Below are positions 26,885-40,415 of a DNA stretch of 64,000 bases, piece after piece. The position numbers and the translations under genes were made by a program. The notes beneath the pieces are model-generated. The model saw nothing but the letters and a program-made list of their open reading frames with translations, searched no databases and was not told where the DNA came from. Position 1 is the first letter of the stretch. Every line of letters begins with the position of its first letter. Origin of the DNA: Acanthaster planci (taxonomy: Eukaryota > Echinodermata > Asteroidea > Valvatida > Acanthasteridae); contig NW_019091587.1 of assembly GCF_001949145.1 (NCBI RefSeq), forward strand, positions 297,168 to 361,167. Reading direction: 5' to 3'.

Positions 26885-27065
26885 TAAAATCAGTGCTCTG
26901 GAATATGTGATTGCTGAGCTTTCGGTAACTGAGCACCTTCTTCAAGGCAAGTAGGTTCAGTTTTGAATGAACGTGGAAAAATCTATTTTCATTCCCAGAG
27001 GATAAGCAGCGTTCCAAGTTCGAAAATGACGCGCTGCTCCAGTACCCTGTACTGTACATGTACAT
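26885..27065 (-). mobile_element. 3' end of a Penelope-like retroelement, frame-broken remnant
   Basis: On the minus strand one frame carries RVIFELGT and an adjacent frame continues YPLGMK and ends at a stop near 26955. This arrangement resembles the conserved tail that follows the endonuclease region in Penelope-like and related elements. Next comes CTTGAAGAAGGTGCTCAG and ACCGAAAGCTCAGC, resembling the 3' segment of such elements. The frame change and lack of upstream coding sequence show it is a dead, 5'-truncated copy. The assignment is by resemblance only. Confidence 0.5.
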
Positions 27066-27114
27066 CAGATGACGCCCTCCGCAGAAAGCAGGCACTTACG
27101 TCACCGAGGTCGAG

Positions 27115-27600
27115 TTCGGGCGCTTGTTCTTGACACGGGTTCCTTGTTCTCGTGCTCGAACGGCGGGAACACGACTCAACAATACTGTTCTCGGAACAGG
27201 ATCGCACACCACCTCCTCGTCAGGGTTTTAGCAGGAACAAATGGAAAAACTCGTGAAATTTTGATTTTTGAACAGCTGCAAAAAGTAGAGAGATGGCTTC
27301 CAAAGCCATAGACAATGGGAAGTTTTGCAAAATTAACATTAAATGATTAACTGTTTTCCGTAACACAGAAATGAATGTCCTGTTTATATAGAAAAGAATT
27401 CAGCCCATCCAAACATGAACTCTCGAATAACGTAGCCTACATGGACGCCGCGGCCATGTTGCATGTCACTAACTACCATCGGTAACCCGTTGTTTGTTCC
27501 CGGCGTTCGAGCGGCCGACCCACGAACAACAAATCGAGCTGTTTGTGAACATACGAGAACAAGCCGCGTGTTCTTACGTTTGTGCTCGACATGACCACTT
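27115..27600. repeat. Diverged inverted repeat around a spacer of about 300 bases
   Basis: GCTCGAACGGCGGGAACA near 27150 reappears in reverse complement near 27500 (as GCTCGAACGCCGGGAACA). Flanking phrases such as ACACGGGTTCCTTGTTCTCG and ACACGCGGCTTGTTCTCG also pair. The unit looks like a degraded inverted-repeat DNA element. Borders are approximate. Confidence 0.5.
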
Positions 27601-30600
27601 TGAGTGTTTAAGACCGAATTTCATTTTTAACTTGAGAAAACGGCCCGAATCATCTGAATACTGTGCGGCTGGCAAAGGGCTTCAAAGGAAGCCGCGGTAG
27701 AATATTAGCGGGTCCTTTCCCCAAGGGAGACGTGTACGCCCGCGTCTGCAACAGGCAAACTACCAAGTTATTCATAGCATTGGACTATAGGCGGTGTCCA
27801 AAATGGGGGTCCCAAGTTAACACTCCATTTATATCCATTTTCGCAGATGATGACACATAGCTGCATACACAAAATGTGTCTGGCAGCGGCCACGCTACTC
27901 CTGCCGAAATATAAAGATATCGCTCTTTATGTGTATGAAGAAAACCAAATTGTGTTACAATAAGCACGGAGAGTTTTACTCACATCCAAGCTTTTCAGCA
28001 TTTATAGTCGGAGGACTTTATTGAGTAAAGAAGTGTTTCATGCAGAGAGAAACCAGAGCAGCTCTTACGTTAACGCCTATAGTAAAGTTGTGACTTGTTC
28101 ACAGCTCAAAATATTCTGTGTAAATTATGCCCCGTGGCCAATAAAACTGGCATTAAAGTTGACTCAGATGTTAATGCTGAGCACAGCTAATGACTGCCAA
28201 AGAAAAGAGTAGTTTTCGTTTGATGTGTAATAATGGTGATCTCGGAGTAAGTGTTTAATACGGACGCAGTGTTCCGAGGACGTCACCACGTCCCATGGCA
28301 TAAGAAGTGTGGACCCGCGAAACCCGGGCCGACACCCACAGCTATTTATAAAAAGAGTAGCAACATGAGTGTCTCCAGTAGTTTTTAGAACCAAAATGGA
28401 GGATTTTATTGAACATGGACTGTACCGTGACTGCACATGTGGATAACGAACAGCTATTTGGTTCCAGAGTCGGAAGTTGGCGCTGCAGCTCTGACGCCAC
28501 TTCTGCTTTCGCGCCCTCTGAAGAATATAAGTTGGGAGGATTAACGCCGGTGTGATTATTTCATTCTATAGTTGAGTCGTTTTTACTCACAATGTTAGCT
28601 CAAAGAGTTAAATTCGAGGCGTTTTTGTCTTCACTACCGTGTTTGACCGAGCCTGGTACCTTTTGATGACACATAAACCACGCTGGCGGAAGACAATGAA
28701 ATTCAGTGAACTGGCGAGTTGGGCTGCAGTTAATGGACAGCAGCGCGTGTGACTGCCGTCACCTAAATGGGGGGGCATCAATCAGACAATAAGATATCCT
28801 TCTCCTGTGTGTTACAGCTACAACTCCAATGCCGGTGTATATTATTCCCATAATTTGACGTTTACAATGATTTACTGGCCTTGTAACCCCCGCCTTTATA
28901 CAGCAGAAAGGGCAGGATCGGCCCCTGTGATCGCCGCCGCAGTCTGCCAGGGTCATTAAAGGCCATCTTGCCTCCTACTTTGCATCCTCTGATAAACTCA
29001 TCTGCCCTGCTTCACAGCCATGCATCTCTATCAAAATGCAGACACAGTGCAAGTATCATCCATCCAAGATAGGCTTTTCCTTTTTCGGTGGTCGCTGCAG
29101 TCATAAATCTTCGGGGGCATATTTTTTTTTGTTGTTCTTTCTATTGACACCCCCCCTCCGGTCAGGCCGTGCCAATTTCATTGGTTCCAAACAGGGCCCG
29201 CTAGGCATCAGTTGGATGATGTCAGAATGTCAGGCTTAGATCGATGCCTTATTTATGTTACCACACCTAGACTCTCTAAAAGGGAGTTCGGGCGGCCCAA
29301 CGGCCGAAGACGGGATTTAAAGTGTGCCAGAAACCGGACACAGTCCGGAACTTGGCGCCTTGACCGGGAAACTTGTGGCACAGTGTTGTTATTGTTGTGC
29401 AAATTCGTGGCAAATATCAGTTTGGGAAACATTGAACAAAATCGCACGTGAACTGTCAAAAGAGTAGACAACACTTTGGATCATATTAATGTTGTGATCT
29501 TATAGCCTACGATACTAAATGTGGATTATAACTTTAGCGTAAAAGCGTAAAATTCAAGCTAATGAACAATGACGAAAATGAACTAAGTACTGCCTCTTTA
29601 GTCTCTTGGCTTAATAAAAGTCATATCAAACGAAAAAGCTCGAGATTCTGCACTTAACATATGTGTGCTGTATTTCCGCAAAATGAAATGTTTGGTTGAA
29701 CGTCTTTTGCATCATATACATGTACTTGCAATTTTCTATTCCAGTTCTCGTTTCTGGTGCTGCTGATGTTTAGCTCTGTTTAGGTGCCCACGAGCCTGGA
29801 TCTGAGATTTCCATAAACTTTTGTTGTTACAGTGGAGGAAAAACATTTGCTTGAAATCCGCGATTACAAGCCTTAATAACATCCCTGAACCACCAAGCAT
29901 CAATCTTGCGTCTCGAAAATGAAACGTACCGACAAGCCATCCTCCAGTCTTGGTGAGGTTTCTATGGAGATCAATCACTTTCAACTGCAGTCTACAGCTT
30001 CATTTGTTAAACATCAAAGATATAACTGATTTGACGCTGTACTTTTGTTCCCTTGGGGGATTAACCTCACTTCTCCAACACCCCCATCATCTCGCTTAAT
30101 GGAACGGTTGTTGATGCGGGGTGCCACCCCTGTGCTGCACCTTCCTTCCTCTGCTGCGCCACCCAGCTCCAGCTCTTCTCCAAGCCCGCACCGATCTAGT
30201 TTGACGTAGTGCTCACCTCATCAAAGTGACACTGTCAACTAATAAGGGACAACTCCGCTCACCAAATCTCCTTGTTTGTCTACCCCCTCTCTAATTATCC
30301 TCAAGGGCTAATTTTTTAGGGGGGAACCGTGCAGCCGTGATTTTCTCGCCTGTTCTTGAACTGTGCTCCGTTGCCGAGGAAAAAACAGCCAGATGGCGCA
30401 GCGCGTCCTCGGCCACCCCGCGACGGGGCAAGTTGGCTCATCCATCGGTTGGCTAGTTCCTCTCTGGTACGATCCGGCATGTGCCGGTTGGCCTCCTTTA
30501 CGGACCGGACACATTGGACTTAACTCATCTAGTTCATTCCCGAATACCAGGCCTGTTTGATGATGCCGGACTTTTTTCCCAAAAGACGGGCCTACGGCTG

Positions 30601-31159
30601 TTCAGAGAGAAATGGCCCAGGTTGATTTAATCGCTATTCGCCCGAATTCGGCACGGACACAGAGATGGGAAATCAGATGAGAAGGTGGCATACTCTGAGC
30701 TTGCATACGGATCAAGGCGGCTGATGAGATACTTTCAAATGTAGAAAACGTTTTCAGTTGACAAAAAAATGAACATTTGCCAGCACTGTGGAAATGAAAC
30801 AAGGCTATTCTCATAACGAGCAAGGGATTGGCGGGCGTAAAAATGCGTGAGAGCAAAATAAACACTGCAGGTCTGAATCTTATCTTCTGTCCAAACTCGA
30901 CCGGAATTTGTTGTCAGTTTGTTCACTATTTTTGTCCAGATTTGAAACAAACCCCTCTCCTTGTAAAAAGTATACCATGCACACAATCCGGGAGCTATTT
31001 TCACACTTGCTCAGTACCGTTCACGACAAGCCTCCATTGGTGACTATTTCTCTCACGTCTGTGACCTGGGTTAAAATACACGAGCAACAGTTTTTCAGTG
31101 GCTATTTTGTTGGTGGAAAAAAAGTATTTCTCACTTGCCCCTCACTTCCATGTCACGGC

Positions 31160-31230
31160 TCGTGATGGTTAATCAGGTACTTCTATCCGTGTGTGGATTC
31201 TATGGCCTGGGTTCGAATTCCACCATCATG
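31160..31230 (+). mobile_element. Possible SINE head (Pol III boxes)
   Basis: TGGTTAATCAGG (A-box-like, about 31168) is followed some 40 bases later by GGGTTCGAATTCCACC (B-box-like, about 31208). The spacing suits a tRNA-derived promoter, but no tRNA cloverleaf can be completed and the body of the two SINE copies in CHAF1B is not obvious downstream. Confidence 0.3.
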
Positions 31231-31794
31231 CCAATCAGGCTAACCATTTCTTGTTGCCAGCCCATGCAGTTGCCCCTTGACCCGGAACAACTTCGTCCTC
31301 CTTCCCCTGTCCACAACGTACACCGCTCTGACAACGGCGCGTTTGAGAAACCCCTGGTTCCGTAATCGTATAAACAAATGCACCATTATGACCGAGCCCT
31401 TAAAAACCATATGACTGAGCACCTCTCTTTTGCATCGGTGCAAAACCGTGGATTTCGCCTTCAATCCCACAAAGATGACATTAATACGCATTCTGCACTT
31501 TTGAGTCTGATATTAAATTAAAAAAAAACTTTACTCGAATTGAAATTGCCGTTTCGAGCGACCGTTGTACAGCTCTGTTAGGAATACAACACAAAATTAT
31601 TTTTGTAGAGAAATGAGCTTGCAGATCATAATGATGAAATCCAATTTTTCGAGACAACTGACATCTAAACTTCCAAGTAGGTGGGGGATAAAACCTTCCC
31701 AACATAAAGGGCGCTATTTACAGTATTGCGCATTGCATATTCAGCGTTGTTCGCGGTTCGTGCACGGGCGCATTCCTGCCTGGCAATCCCACCG

Positions 31795-31945
31795 GCAACA
31801 CCACTACATGGAAACGTCATTAGCACCTTTGAAATAGTAAAACAAAAATTGCTATAACCAAGGTTAAATGAGACGTAAAGATGCATTTTGAAGGTTTGTA
31901 TTTTTTAAAATTCCGTTGCAGCTACCCCTTAAAATACCTCTTACC
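31795..31945 (+). repeat. Dispersed 150-bp repeat, copy 1
   Basis: Contains in order CATTAGCACCTTTGAAATAG, AAGGTTAAATGAGAC, TTTGAAGGTTTGTATTTT and GTTGCAGCTACC. The same series occurs at 40245-40415 with small insertions, showing two diverged direct copies of one interspersed element. Confidence 0.7.
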
Positions 31946-31988
31946 CCCATGGGTGTAACGCCACTCCCCACCGAGAGTAGTGCTCTGT

Positions 31989-32042
31989 ATTTCGAAGTTT
32001 GGTTTCCACAGGATTGCACAGGTAGCCCCCAAACTTCGAAAT
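31989..32042. repeat. 14-bp perfect inverted repeat
   Basis: ATTTCGAAGTTTGG at 31989-32002 and CCAAACTTCGAAAT at 32029-32042 are exact reverse complements separated by 26 bases. It could be a small foldback element or an RNA hairpin. No target duplication is apparent. Confidence 0.6.
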
Positions 32043-35000
32043 TAATTTGACTGCAGGGTAAGTACGTCATACGATAATTTCTTCTTGTTTTTTGTACCGG
32101 AAAATGCTGATTTAATGATCAAGATTTTGTTCAGAGCGTGTTATTGTTATATTGAGTGTGTTTTAAGTGCATTTTTAACTTACAGTGCAATACTCTAAAT
32201 TTAAAGAGGTAAACTTCACCATACGAACCATTGCAATAAGGCCGTAAAACACTCGAGAGTACTTAAGGGTTTTTCTGCTAATTTTTGTTTATTGATAGCG
32301 TGCACCGAGCCTTTTGTGCAAAATTTAACTCTCACAGTTACTGATGTGATGTTACGCTTAGATAAACTCACTTAATCCACTCGCTAGCCTCCTGGTAGTT
32401 TTATTATCTATTGGTAAGGGGCCCCAATTGGACCCAGGATCCAGCTAAGTAAAAGTAACCCAAGTGTGCAAAAGTGCGGGCACGGCTGCTGTGTTTCGTG
32501 CTTAATGTGGGCAGAACAAGGCCCTCCCACAGCGTAATGTCTTTTGTAGACCCTCTGCCTCAGAGCAGCTAATAACACCTTTAGTTCCTGCATTGTTATA
32601 CCAAATTAAATTAACTGAAATTTCAAAAAAGTGTCGTTCCCACGCGTTTAATGCGGCTCGGGGATAATGTGGACCTTCAAGTACAGCTTCAAACCCGTAA
32701 ATTTAGCAACTGCGCGAGAAGTTACATATGATGGTAGGGATTTTAGAAAACCCATTTAGCGGACAACGCCTCATTAATCTTTGCGTATAAAGTAGCGGCA
32801 GATGATCTTGTAATGAAACAAAAGAATTCTGAAAATAACTTTCTGCCTTTGACAGTGTGTGGTATGTGCACGGAAGGCCCTATCTAGTACGACTAAAGCA
32901 CACGCAACAACGGTCGGTCTTCGCACGTTTTTGATGTAATTATTGTCGTTTAAAACAGTCTTACCTCCCTCGAAAACTTGCAGTATAATAACTCAAACGG
33001 AAAGTTTGCCAAGGGTTGCACGTTAAGAATATTGACTCCTTTTTAGAGAGAAAGGCAACTTATTTTAAGGGACAGAGCGACGGTTTCAACGGAATAGTCA
33101 ATTATAGATTTTGGTGTGCGCACACCTTGTTCCCATGAGCAATATACTATTTCTGCCGTGAAATGTGCTACTTTTTACTTCCAAGAGCGAGTTGTGTAAA
33201 AAAAAATACCCAAATACTTTGTATAATGTTTTTTATCGTTTTAGATAGAAAAAAGACTTGAAATAAGGCAGCATAAATTCAGTGGCATAACCTCTGGCTG
33301 CACGGAGGTGGGTTGGAGGTACGCGCCTGTGGAGGAAGTTTTTGTCCATAATTTGAAATGTTAAAATGTACACAACCTACAAAGTACAAGCCACGACCCA
33401 TCTGCCTGTGCTTGGTGGGTAACCAAAGGAAAGGAAGGTTCAAGTGGCGGATAAATCGCATTGTCAGCCTATACAATATCCAAAATCAGCTGGACCAGGA
33501 AAGAACAGGTTGCATTTTCTTATCAAGTTGACTTCTACCCGTTGGCTACCTGGATTTGATATTCCATCAATCTGAAGAGAAGATTGCCACTTCTGCGTGA
33601 ATTTAGGAGGAAAAAAAAAAGAGAATCCATCATGGGTTTCTGATGTCCGCCAACTTCCTGTCCAGACTTAGAGCATAATCTCTCTTATCGATGGATGACC
33701 AGACGGACAGGCACTTGTCCACAGCTCGGTACTTTCTGCAGGTATTTCAATCCGGAAAACTGCAGGTAGCTCGTAAAACATTAATGTGGACTTACAGACA
33801 AAGTGCTTGTCTAGTGTACGTCGGTCGGTAATGATAAATTGAAAGTGGATCTTCAGGGGCAAACTGCGGGTATTTTGCAAATTCAAACCTTTGCGCGTAT
33901 AGACAGACACAGCAGCCCATTAACGTAATGATGTTGGCCCAGTCGTGTGTTCTCAGACCTTTTGCAAACATATTCAAGGGTTACGAGTATTTGAATTTTA
34001 ATTTGCGGGCAGTTGCAAACTTGGTCAAAATAATGAATAGCTCATAGATCCAAAAACCTACTTTGACCACTTTACACAGACAACCAGGGAGGTTGTAGTG
34101 AGGAAATCAGGTGGACGAACCTGCATTCCACAGAAGCAGCATGTACCTATGATTTTTCTGGAAAGATCTGTTGATTATTTTGCACAGAAGATAATGGTTG
34201 AGATATCAGAATAAGAAAATTAATTAGAACAATATAGACTAAGGAAAAGCTATTAACGAAATCAAAACTATGAACGTTCTCCGTCTCTGTTACATATACA
34301 GAATCTGCTCACTCACTTCAAACACAAAAACCACGACAGGTAGCAACAAAATGCATCCCCGAAATGATTTACTTTGACTTGGTCACATGGGCATGTGTGA
34401 CAAAAATTCGAGCGTGTCGACACTTGAATCCCAACAATAAGAGTAGTTTTCGAGGACGAACGAACAAACAAACGAACATACACACAGACAGAGAAGAAAC
34501 AAACGAAGAAATCAAGAGAAGCGACATGGTTGGATTGCGGCAACTTATGTCATTATGGATGTTTTCATTATTCTTAATTGGACAGCAAGAGACAATGGCG
34601 TGAACTTCATGAAGTGCTTGAGTGATCCTCTTTTGAAATTAAACTGTATGCCTCGACTAGAATTTTGGCCAAAATGAATGTTTGTGTCTTCCAAGAAACC
34701 TGTCTGTGTCTTCAAAGAAACTCCTAAACGGGTGACTTTTTATGTATACGTATATATCCACATGGTGTTCCGAATAAGACAAAATTCGCGGGCTTTTAAT
34801 TTCGTCAATTGCCGTGCTTTCTGTAAGAATGGATAATGCAAATCAGGTGAAGACCATGTGTAGAGATTCCAAGACAATCCCTTCCAAGGGAGACACACAA
34901 TTTGAAAGTGTCCCACCAATTGATAATCAGCCAATATGCTCCCCTTCTACCGGCCCAACCCGGGTCCCTTAAAAAAGAAGTAGGTCTGCTGATGAGTGGG

Positions 35001-36739
35001 TACATGTACGCCCGTCATCCATCGACAGATGGCTGGGACTTTAGGAGGGTTTTGTAGGCATAGGTTCTCTGTTTCTGCAATCGACTTTTTTGAGGGGATG
35101 CAAACTGAACAGCCCGAGTTTGGAGATGCTAATAAACCAGTTCGGGGGGCATAGTTTTTTGGGGGGTTGTCATTTCTTTTTTTACTTTGTTGAGCACAGC
35201 GTCGTGCGCGGGGACTTGACTGCAGCGGGAAGGACGAATTGACTTGGGCGGATGAGCAGTGATGACCTTCCTGCCGGTTTGCCCCCCGTTATCACGGTGA
35301 CCGATGGCGGTGGTGGCTGTTACGACCATCGGAGATGAAGATACAACTGTGACAGTGGAATGAAAAGGAAGAGAACCGTTCACTGAAGGGGGGAAGACTG
35401 CCCTGGCAAAAAGGATAGATCGCTTGAAATGCTGAGAGTTTGCAGAACATTTTCGCTCGGGCTCTGGGGAGGTTTGAAAAGCATGCGAAATGTTGGACAG
35501 AGGAACGCTGCCTTCAAGCTTCAACCTCGCACCACAATAATTCTTGATAGAGGGTTCATTCTTCAAGTCGTACCCAAATGGTTTCTTTCCAAAACGTTCA
35601 CGGTCGCATGCAGGGAATCCCTCGAGATTTGGCGGTTACTCTGTCGTTTAAACCACCTCATTTCTTTCGGTCGTTCTCCCACCTGTTTCTTCACAAATCC
35701 CAACAATACTCTCACTTGAATCTTTGATTTTATTTTGTTTCGTTCGACTAAAACCAGGGGGGACACATAAAGCCGGGCAGGCAAACACACTGAAACAGTT
35801 TGCCCTATAACAAGCGAGCACACACCCCAAATCTGGGCCAATTTATTCCGTTTTCATAATTAGTAGGCCTTTATGGGGGGATGGAAGTCGACCTCCCAGG
35901 ACGACCGCGATGGCCCAGTTTTTGCGTGATTATCAAAAATAGCCACCAGAGCGAGCCCTTCGTGTGTGTGTACTAAGAGAGCGACAAATAACCTTGTTGT
36001 ATGAGGATGTCCGCACCGGCTTCCCCTACTCTGTCTAAATTAAATGACTTCGAGTTGCTCTCTCTGTTTGACAGTCGAGTTTTCTCCTGACACGGGCCGG
36101 GCAAGTTCTGGTCCCCTTTTCATGGTTTTTATTGAATTGGGCGGTCCAAGGGCCCCACATCTGTTTTTTTTTTCTTTCCCTTTTTTCAGAAACACTGAAT
36201 GGTCGGTTTGGACAGAGGTGGCCCCTTCTGTCGCCTAATTGATGTCTACCATACAGCCGACTGTTTGAACACACAATCTACAGTCCCCGGCAACTTATTG
36301 ATTGCATATCTAGAGAGTTTTTTCTTCCATTTTTCACTCCCCCAAAATTCCCCAAAGCGCATACTGTATCGAGTCGACCCATTCCCCCCTCAATGTCTTT
36401 TGAGAGACCCTCTCTATCTGTGGGACCCGTTCTCGTCGATTTGATTGTCCGACAAGGCCCCGTCCCGAAAGCCAGATTGCAAGTCCGCTCTTTCACTCTT
36501 TGTCCTAAATTTATCCAATTCTGTGTTTTTGAAAATTAGCGAATTCCCCCCCCCCTTTCTGTGCGCGCTACGTCTGCGAGATTGATGGGACGAAAAGCAC
36601 AGATTTTGTGTACTAACAGGTTATTTGCCACGCCGCTCGCCGTATACTTAATGTAACGTATTAAGTGACTTGGGGGGCCCCAGCGCCGCGCCTGTCCCCC
36701 TAGCCCTCCATAGCACCGCAATCCGGGATGTGTGGGAAT

Positions 36740-36970
36740 TTTCCTCAATAGAAACACATGTTGACTGATGCACACAAAAGGCGCACAATAGCGCGTGCGC
36801 CTAGCACAATGCCGTGCAAACAAGACGGACCCCTGCTTTTAAGTTGGCTGCCGGGCGAGCGAGAGCCGCGCCGTGCACTGGCACTGGGCAGCCCCCTCGC
36901 ACCCGTACACCGCGCCGAGCTACACACACACTCACTAGCCCCTACTGTCTCGCGCCGATTGTTTTAGGCC
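36740..36970. promoter_or_regulatory. CpG-rich island-like patch
   Basis: The segment is much richer in C, G and CpG than its surroundings. It contains GCGCACAATAGCGCGTGCGC (partly palindromic) and GGGCGAGCGAGAGCCGCG. No TATA box or open gene is visible. It could be an alternative upstream promoter of the PRDM gene 11 kb to the right or the start of a non-coding RNA. Both are inference. Confidence 0.35.
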
Positions 36971-37597
36971 GGGCAAAATGGTTTCAGATGCAAGATTAAT
37001 ACTGGTTTTATACACAAGCTAGACCCGTTGCTGTGCCCAGCGATCCAGGCATGGTGATCAACAAAAGCCGTTTTCCCCCTCCAAGCGTTAATCAAAAAAA
37101 AATAAGAAAATGTATATATGGGAGCTCGCACTCGCCGATACTGGTTGTCTCGCCTGCAAACTGCAAACCGGTTGGACGGCAAAATTAACCCACACACAAA
37201 TCAACGAAAATAGAGGAACTGGCAGTTGGTCGTCTGTACAGTCTACCCTGTCCTGACGACAATGGTTGCACCTGTCCAAGTAGCCATACGTCGCTGCACA
37301 TTTTATCTAATTCAGGCCGAAGCTTCACTTAGAAACAAAAAAACGACGCAAGAAAACGAAACGCGTCCTCCCGCTTAAACTTATGGGATTTTCAGGTCTG
37401 GTAACTTGACCGAGTTTAATGGCCTCGCGTAAACTAGCCGGTATCCGTACTTCCGTACAATTCTTTATTCCAACCGACCCAAGAACCGGTAAGTTCACTT
37501 TTAAGCCCTTTCCATCCCTCAGATTTGGTACCACGTTTGCCAGCAACATTTTAAATACCACTCGTCGGCTGCAATACTGCAAGTAGGCCCATAATCG

Positions 37598-37622
37598 ATG
37601 ACACCACCACCACCACCACAAT
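37598..37622 (+). repeat. CAC trinucleotide run
   Basis: Five consecutive CAC-type units (ACACCACCACCACCACCACA). A simple microsatellite. Confidence 0.8.
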
Positions 37623-39419
37623 CCGAGGCCCAAGAATTAGTAACAGTCCAATCTCCAACCCTTGTAGAATCCCCCTTTTACCAGCTTTATGTGGGAATCC
37701 AAATTCCTCTTTGTGTTTACTGCATGCAAACCTTTTTTAATACAATTTTTCCTTTCTCCATCTCTGCAAGTAATGAAGCTTGCACCATGCCATTTTAATA
37801 GCTGGTTTTAGCTGCCAAAGAAACACGCTCGGAGCGCTTAAACAAGTCGGAGGATTTAAAAACCTATTCGGGTTTCTCTCTGCACTGCACCCCCCCCCTT
37901 TCAAACCGGTTGGACGGATGAGAGCGTGCTTGCCAATATTTAGTCCCGGTGTTCGATCTCCGGACTCAGATTTCACTCATCTTAACCCAAGCCCTCGAGC
38001 ACTTCCCCCCGTGTCCATAGCCGTACTCAATGAGAACCCCGTGACAAAAAAGGACCTACTTTGACAAAATGAGGTATCGGGGATTGAATTCGAGTTCCCC
38101 CTCACACACCCGGGCCCAAACACCAATTACTCCGCTACCCCTGCTTCCGAAACGGACACCTTTTTTTTTTCCTTTTAACAAACACGTCTTGTTAAAAAAG
38201 GGACAAAAAGAAAAATATCCCCACCCGCCCTTAGGGAACCGGTACATGCCAGACAGACGACCACGCCTCGCGTTCTGCAATTTAATTTTCTAATTTTGGC
38301 GGGAACCTCATTTCAGATTCACTTTTATCCTTTCGCGGTTTCACTTCACAAAACAACCATTCACGTGTACTACACTGTCCAGAGGGACCGCACACTGTCT
38401 GAGCGGCGCACAAACGTGCCCCATTTAACGCAGCTGATGAAACTATAAATGCATGCCTCCAAAAGAATGGGAGGGGGAGTACTCCATTCTCCAGAATAAC
38501 GTCCAAGCTGAAATGTTACAATATTTACATACAAGACTTTTCGTAAATCTGAGATCTATTTATTCCTTTTGCTATATACCGAAAAATTACTTTTGCAAGT
38601 CAGGCCCTCGTTAAATTCCAAACGAAACGTGGACATATGACTGCAATAAAAACGCATGAACGAAACTGGGAAGATCGTGTTTCAGAATTCGTCAAGTCCA
38701 ACAGTTTCTGCCTTCAGTTGTGGGACTGATTACGAGCAGCGATTAGAGTTTTGAAGACGAGGATCTGAACCGATTTTGTTCGTCGCAGCAAGCAATGTCT
38801 ATACCAAGTTTTAGAAGTATTTCAGTATTTGGTGAGCACAACGAGCTATCCGACACAGAAATAAGTGAAGAAAAAAGATTATAAACTGCGTCAGTCGCAG
38901 GTGGAGTGTCTTCATACTTAAGTTCCAAACAGCTTGTCATCCCTATAATGCGACCTCTTGGCTTAATAAAGCCCCCTAACCGGATTTAAACCTCCTTCCT
39001 CATAAATCTGACACGCCCCTACTCTCCCTCTGCTCCTTTTAACAGAGTGGTGCCTCACCTTTGAGACTCGTTATCTGGGCTGTAATTAGAATCATGTCGT
39101 TGGTTTCGCAACTAAAGATCACAGTGGCGTAAATTTGGGGCTGGATGGCTTGATCGGCCATGGAAATTTGAAAAGTCGGGGGAAGAGGAGGGCTGACTCC
39201 ATAATATTATGACACTTACACATGGAGCGAAGTTCGTTATACAGATGTGCATCTGTAACTATGTGTAACGTTCATGCATAATCTTACACCTGAGCGGCAT
39301 GTCGCTTTTTGGATTGTTCTCCCTTTTTTGAGTGATAGTGAATGCGGTACATTTTGGATGTTGGGAAATCCCAAAAAAATTCTTTATAATCCGCTTGATT
39401 TTTTTTCTCGACACGAAAA

Positions 39420-39492
39420 GGTGTGTGTGTGTGTGGGGGGGGGCAATGCAAAGGCGACCCAACCCTGGTCAAAAAGTGTGTGTGTGTTGGTG
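39420..39492 (+). repeat. GT/G-rich microsatellite pair
   Basis: GTGTGTGTGTGTGTGG followed by a G run, then a second GTGTGTGTGTTGGTGG about 45 bases later. Open frames over it on both strands are artefacts of the simple repeat. Confidence 0.85.
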
Positions 39493-40244
39493 GCGGGATA
39501 TATATACCCCCATCGCCCGGGATCCACGCCCATGCTATTCTCACTCGGGTTCTCGATGCCCTTATATCTGAAAGGATCAGATGAAGGTTTCATAGAAGGG
39601 GGGATTTTCAATGACAGCAGGATCTACTATTAACATAATAGTGTAGTTCGCAGTGTGTGCACAGTGTATCGGTTAAAGAAAATTAATGGTCAAAATCACG
39701 CTTAGTTTAAAAGGTTAACCGCTTTTATAATTACCCGTTTTTGTCAACACACCTTGGGGTAGTTTGAAATCCGCTGTGCTCATTGTAACGTATTTGATCG
39801 ATTGATCGAACGTTAAAGTATAGCTGCGATGACTTTTTCTTCGACACAATTTTCTGCAACTTTGTACTCTTCCTCATTATATGGAAACTCTTTTTACTTT
39901 CCTATTTGGTCAAATGTATTGGATAGTGTACATTTTAAACTTTTCTAAATTATCCATGCTTTTCTGGACAACTGAAGGCGTCGTTGCTGTGATGTCATCC
40001 AGATAAGACATGGTTCAGTGCTTGGGTTTTTCTGTTCAAACTGTGAATCCAGAATTTACTTACTGAAAAAAATCTGAAAACAGATTGATGCTTGCTAATT
40101 GCTATACACATCAACAAACTAAATCGGCCAAAAAAAAAAAGGAAAGGAAAGAAAATTTAGTCTAGCAGATCTACAAAATGCAGGCCTTTCTAATTCACAA
40201 ACCAATGTAACAATGACGCTTTCTTCCTGGAATGACGTCACAAT

Positions 40245-40415
40245 TTTCATGAATATGGAAATCTCATTAGCACGAAAAGCAAACAGGCAGTAAAAAAACC
40301 TTTGAAATAGTGGAACAAAAGTCGAAAAGAAGGTTAACTGAGACACAGACGTGTACTTTGAAGGTTTACATTTTGTTTTGTTCTTCAAATTGATTGCAGC
40401 TACCCTGCAAGTTTT
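40245..40415 (+). repeat. Dispersed 150-bp repeat, copy 2
   Basis: Carries CTCATTAGCACG, CCTTTGAAATAGTGGAACAA, AAGGTTAACTGAGAC, TTTGAAGGTTTACATTTT and GATTGCAGCTACC in the same order as 31795-31945. An insertion of about 25 bases separates the first two blocks. Confidence 0.7.

Noticed and set aside
35129-35566. 145-codon minus-strand open frame
   Set aside because: No splice sites, no recognisable motif, low-complexity Ser/Thr/Pro sequence, and overlapping frames on the plus strand.
38743-38940. 65-codon minus-strand frame from ATG to stop
   Set aside because: The composition looks protein-like, but the frame is short, isolated and matches nothing I know.
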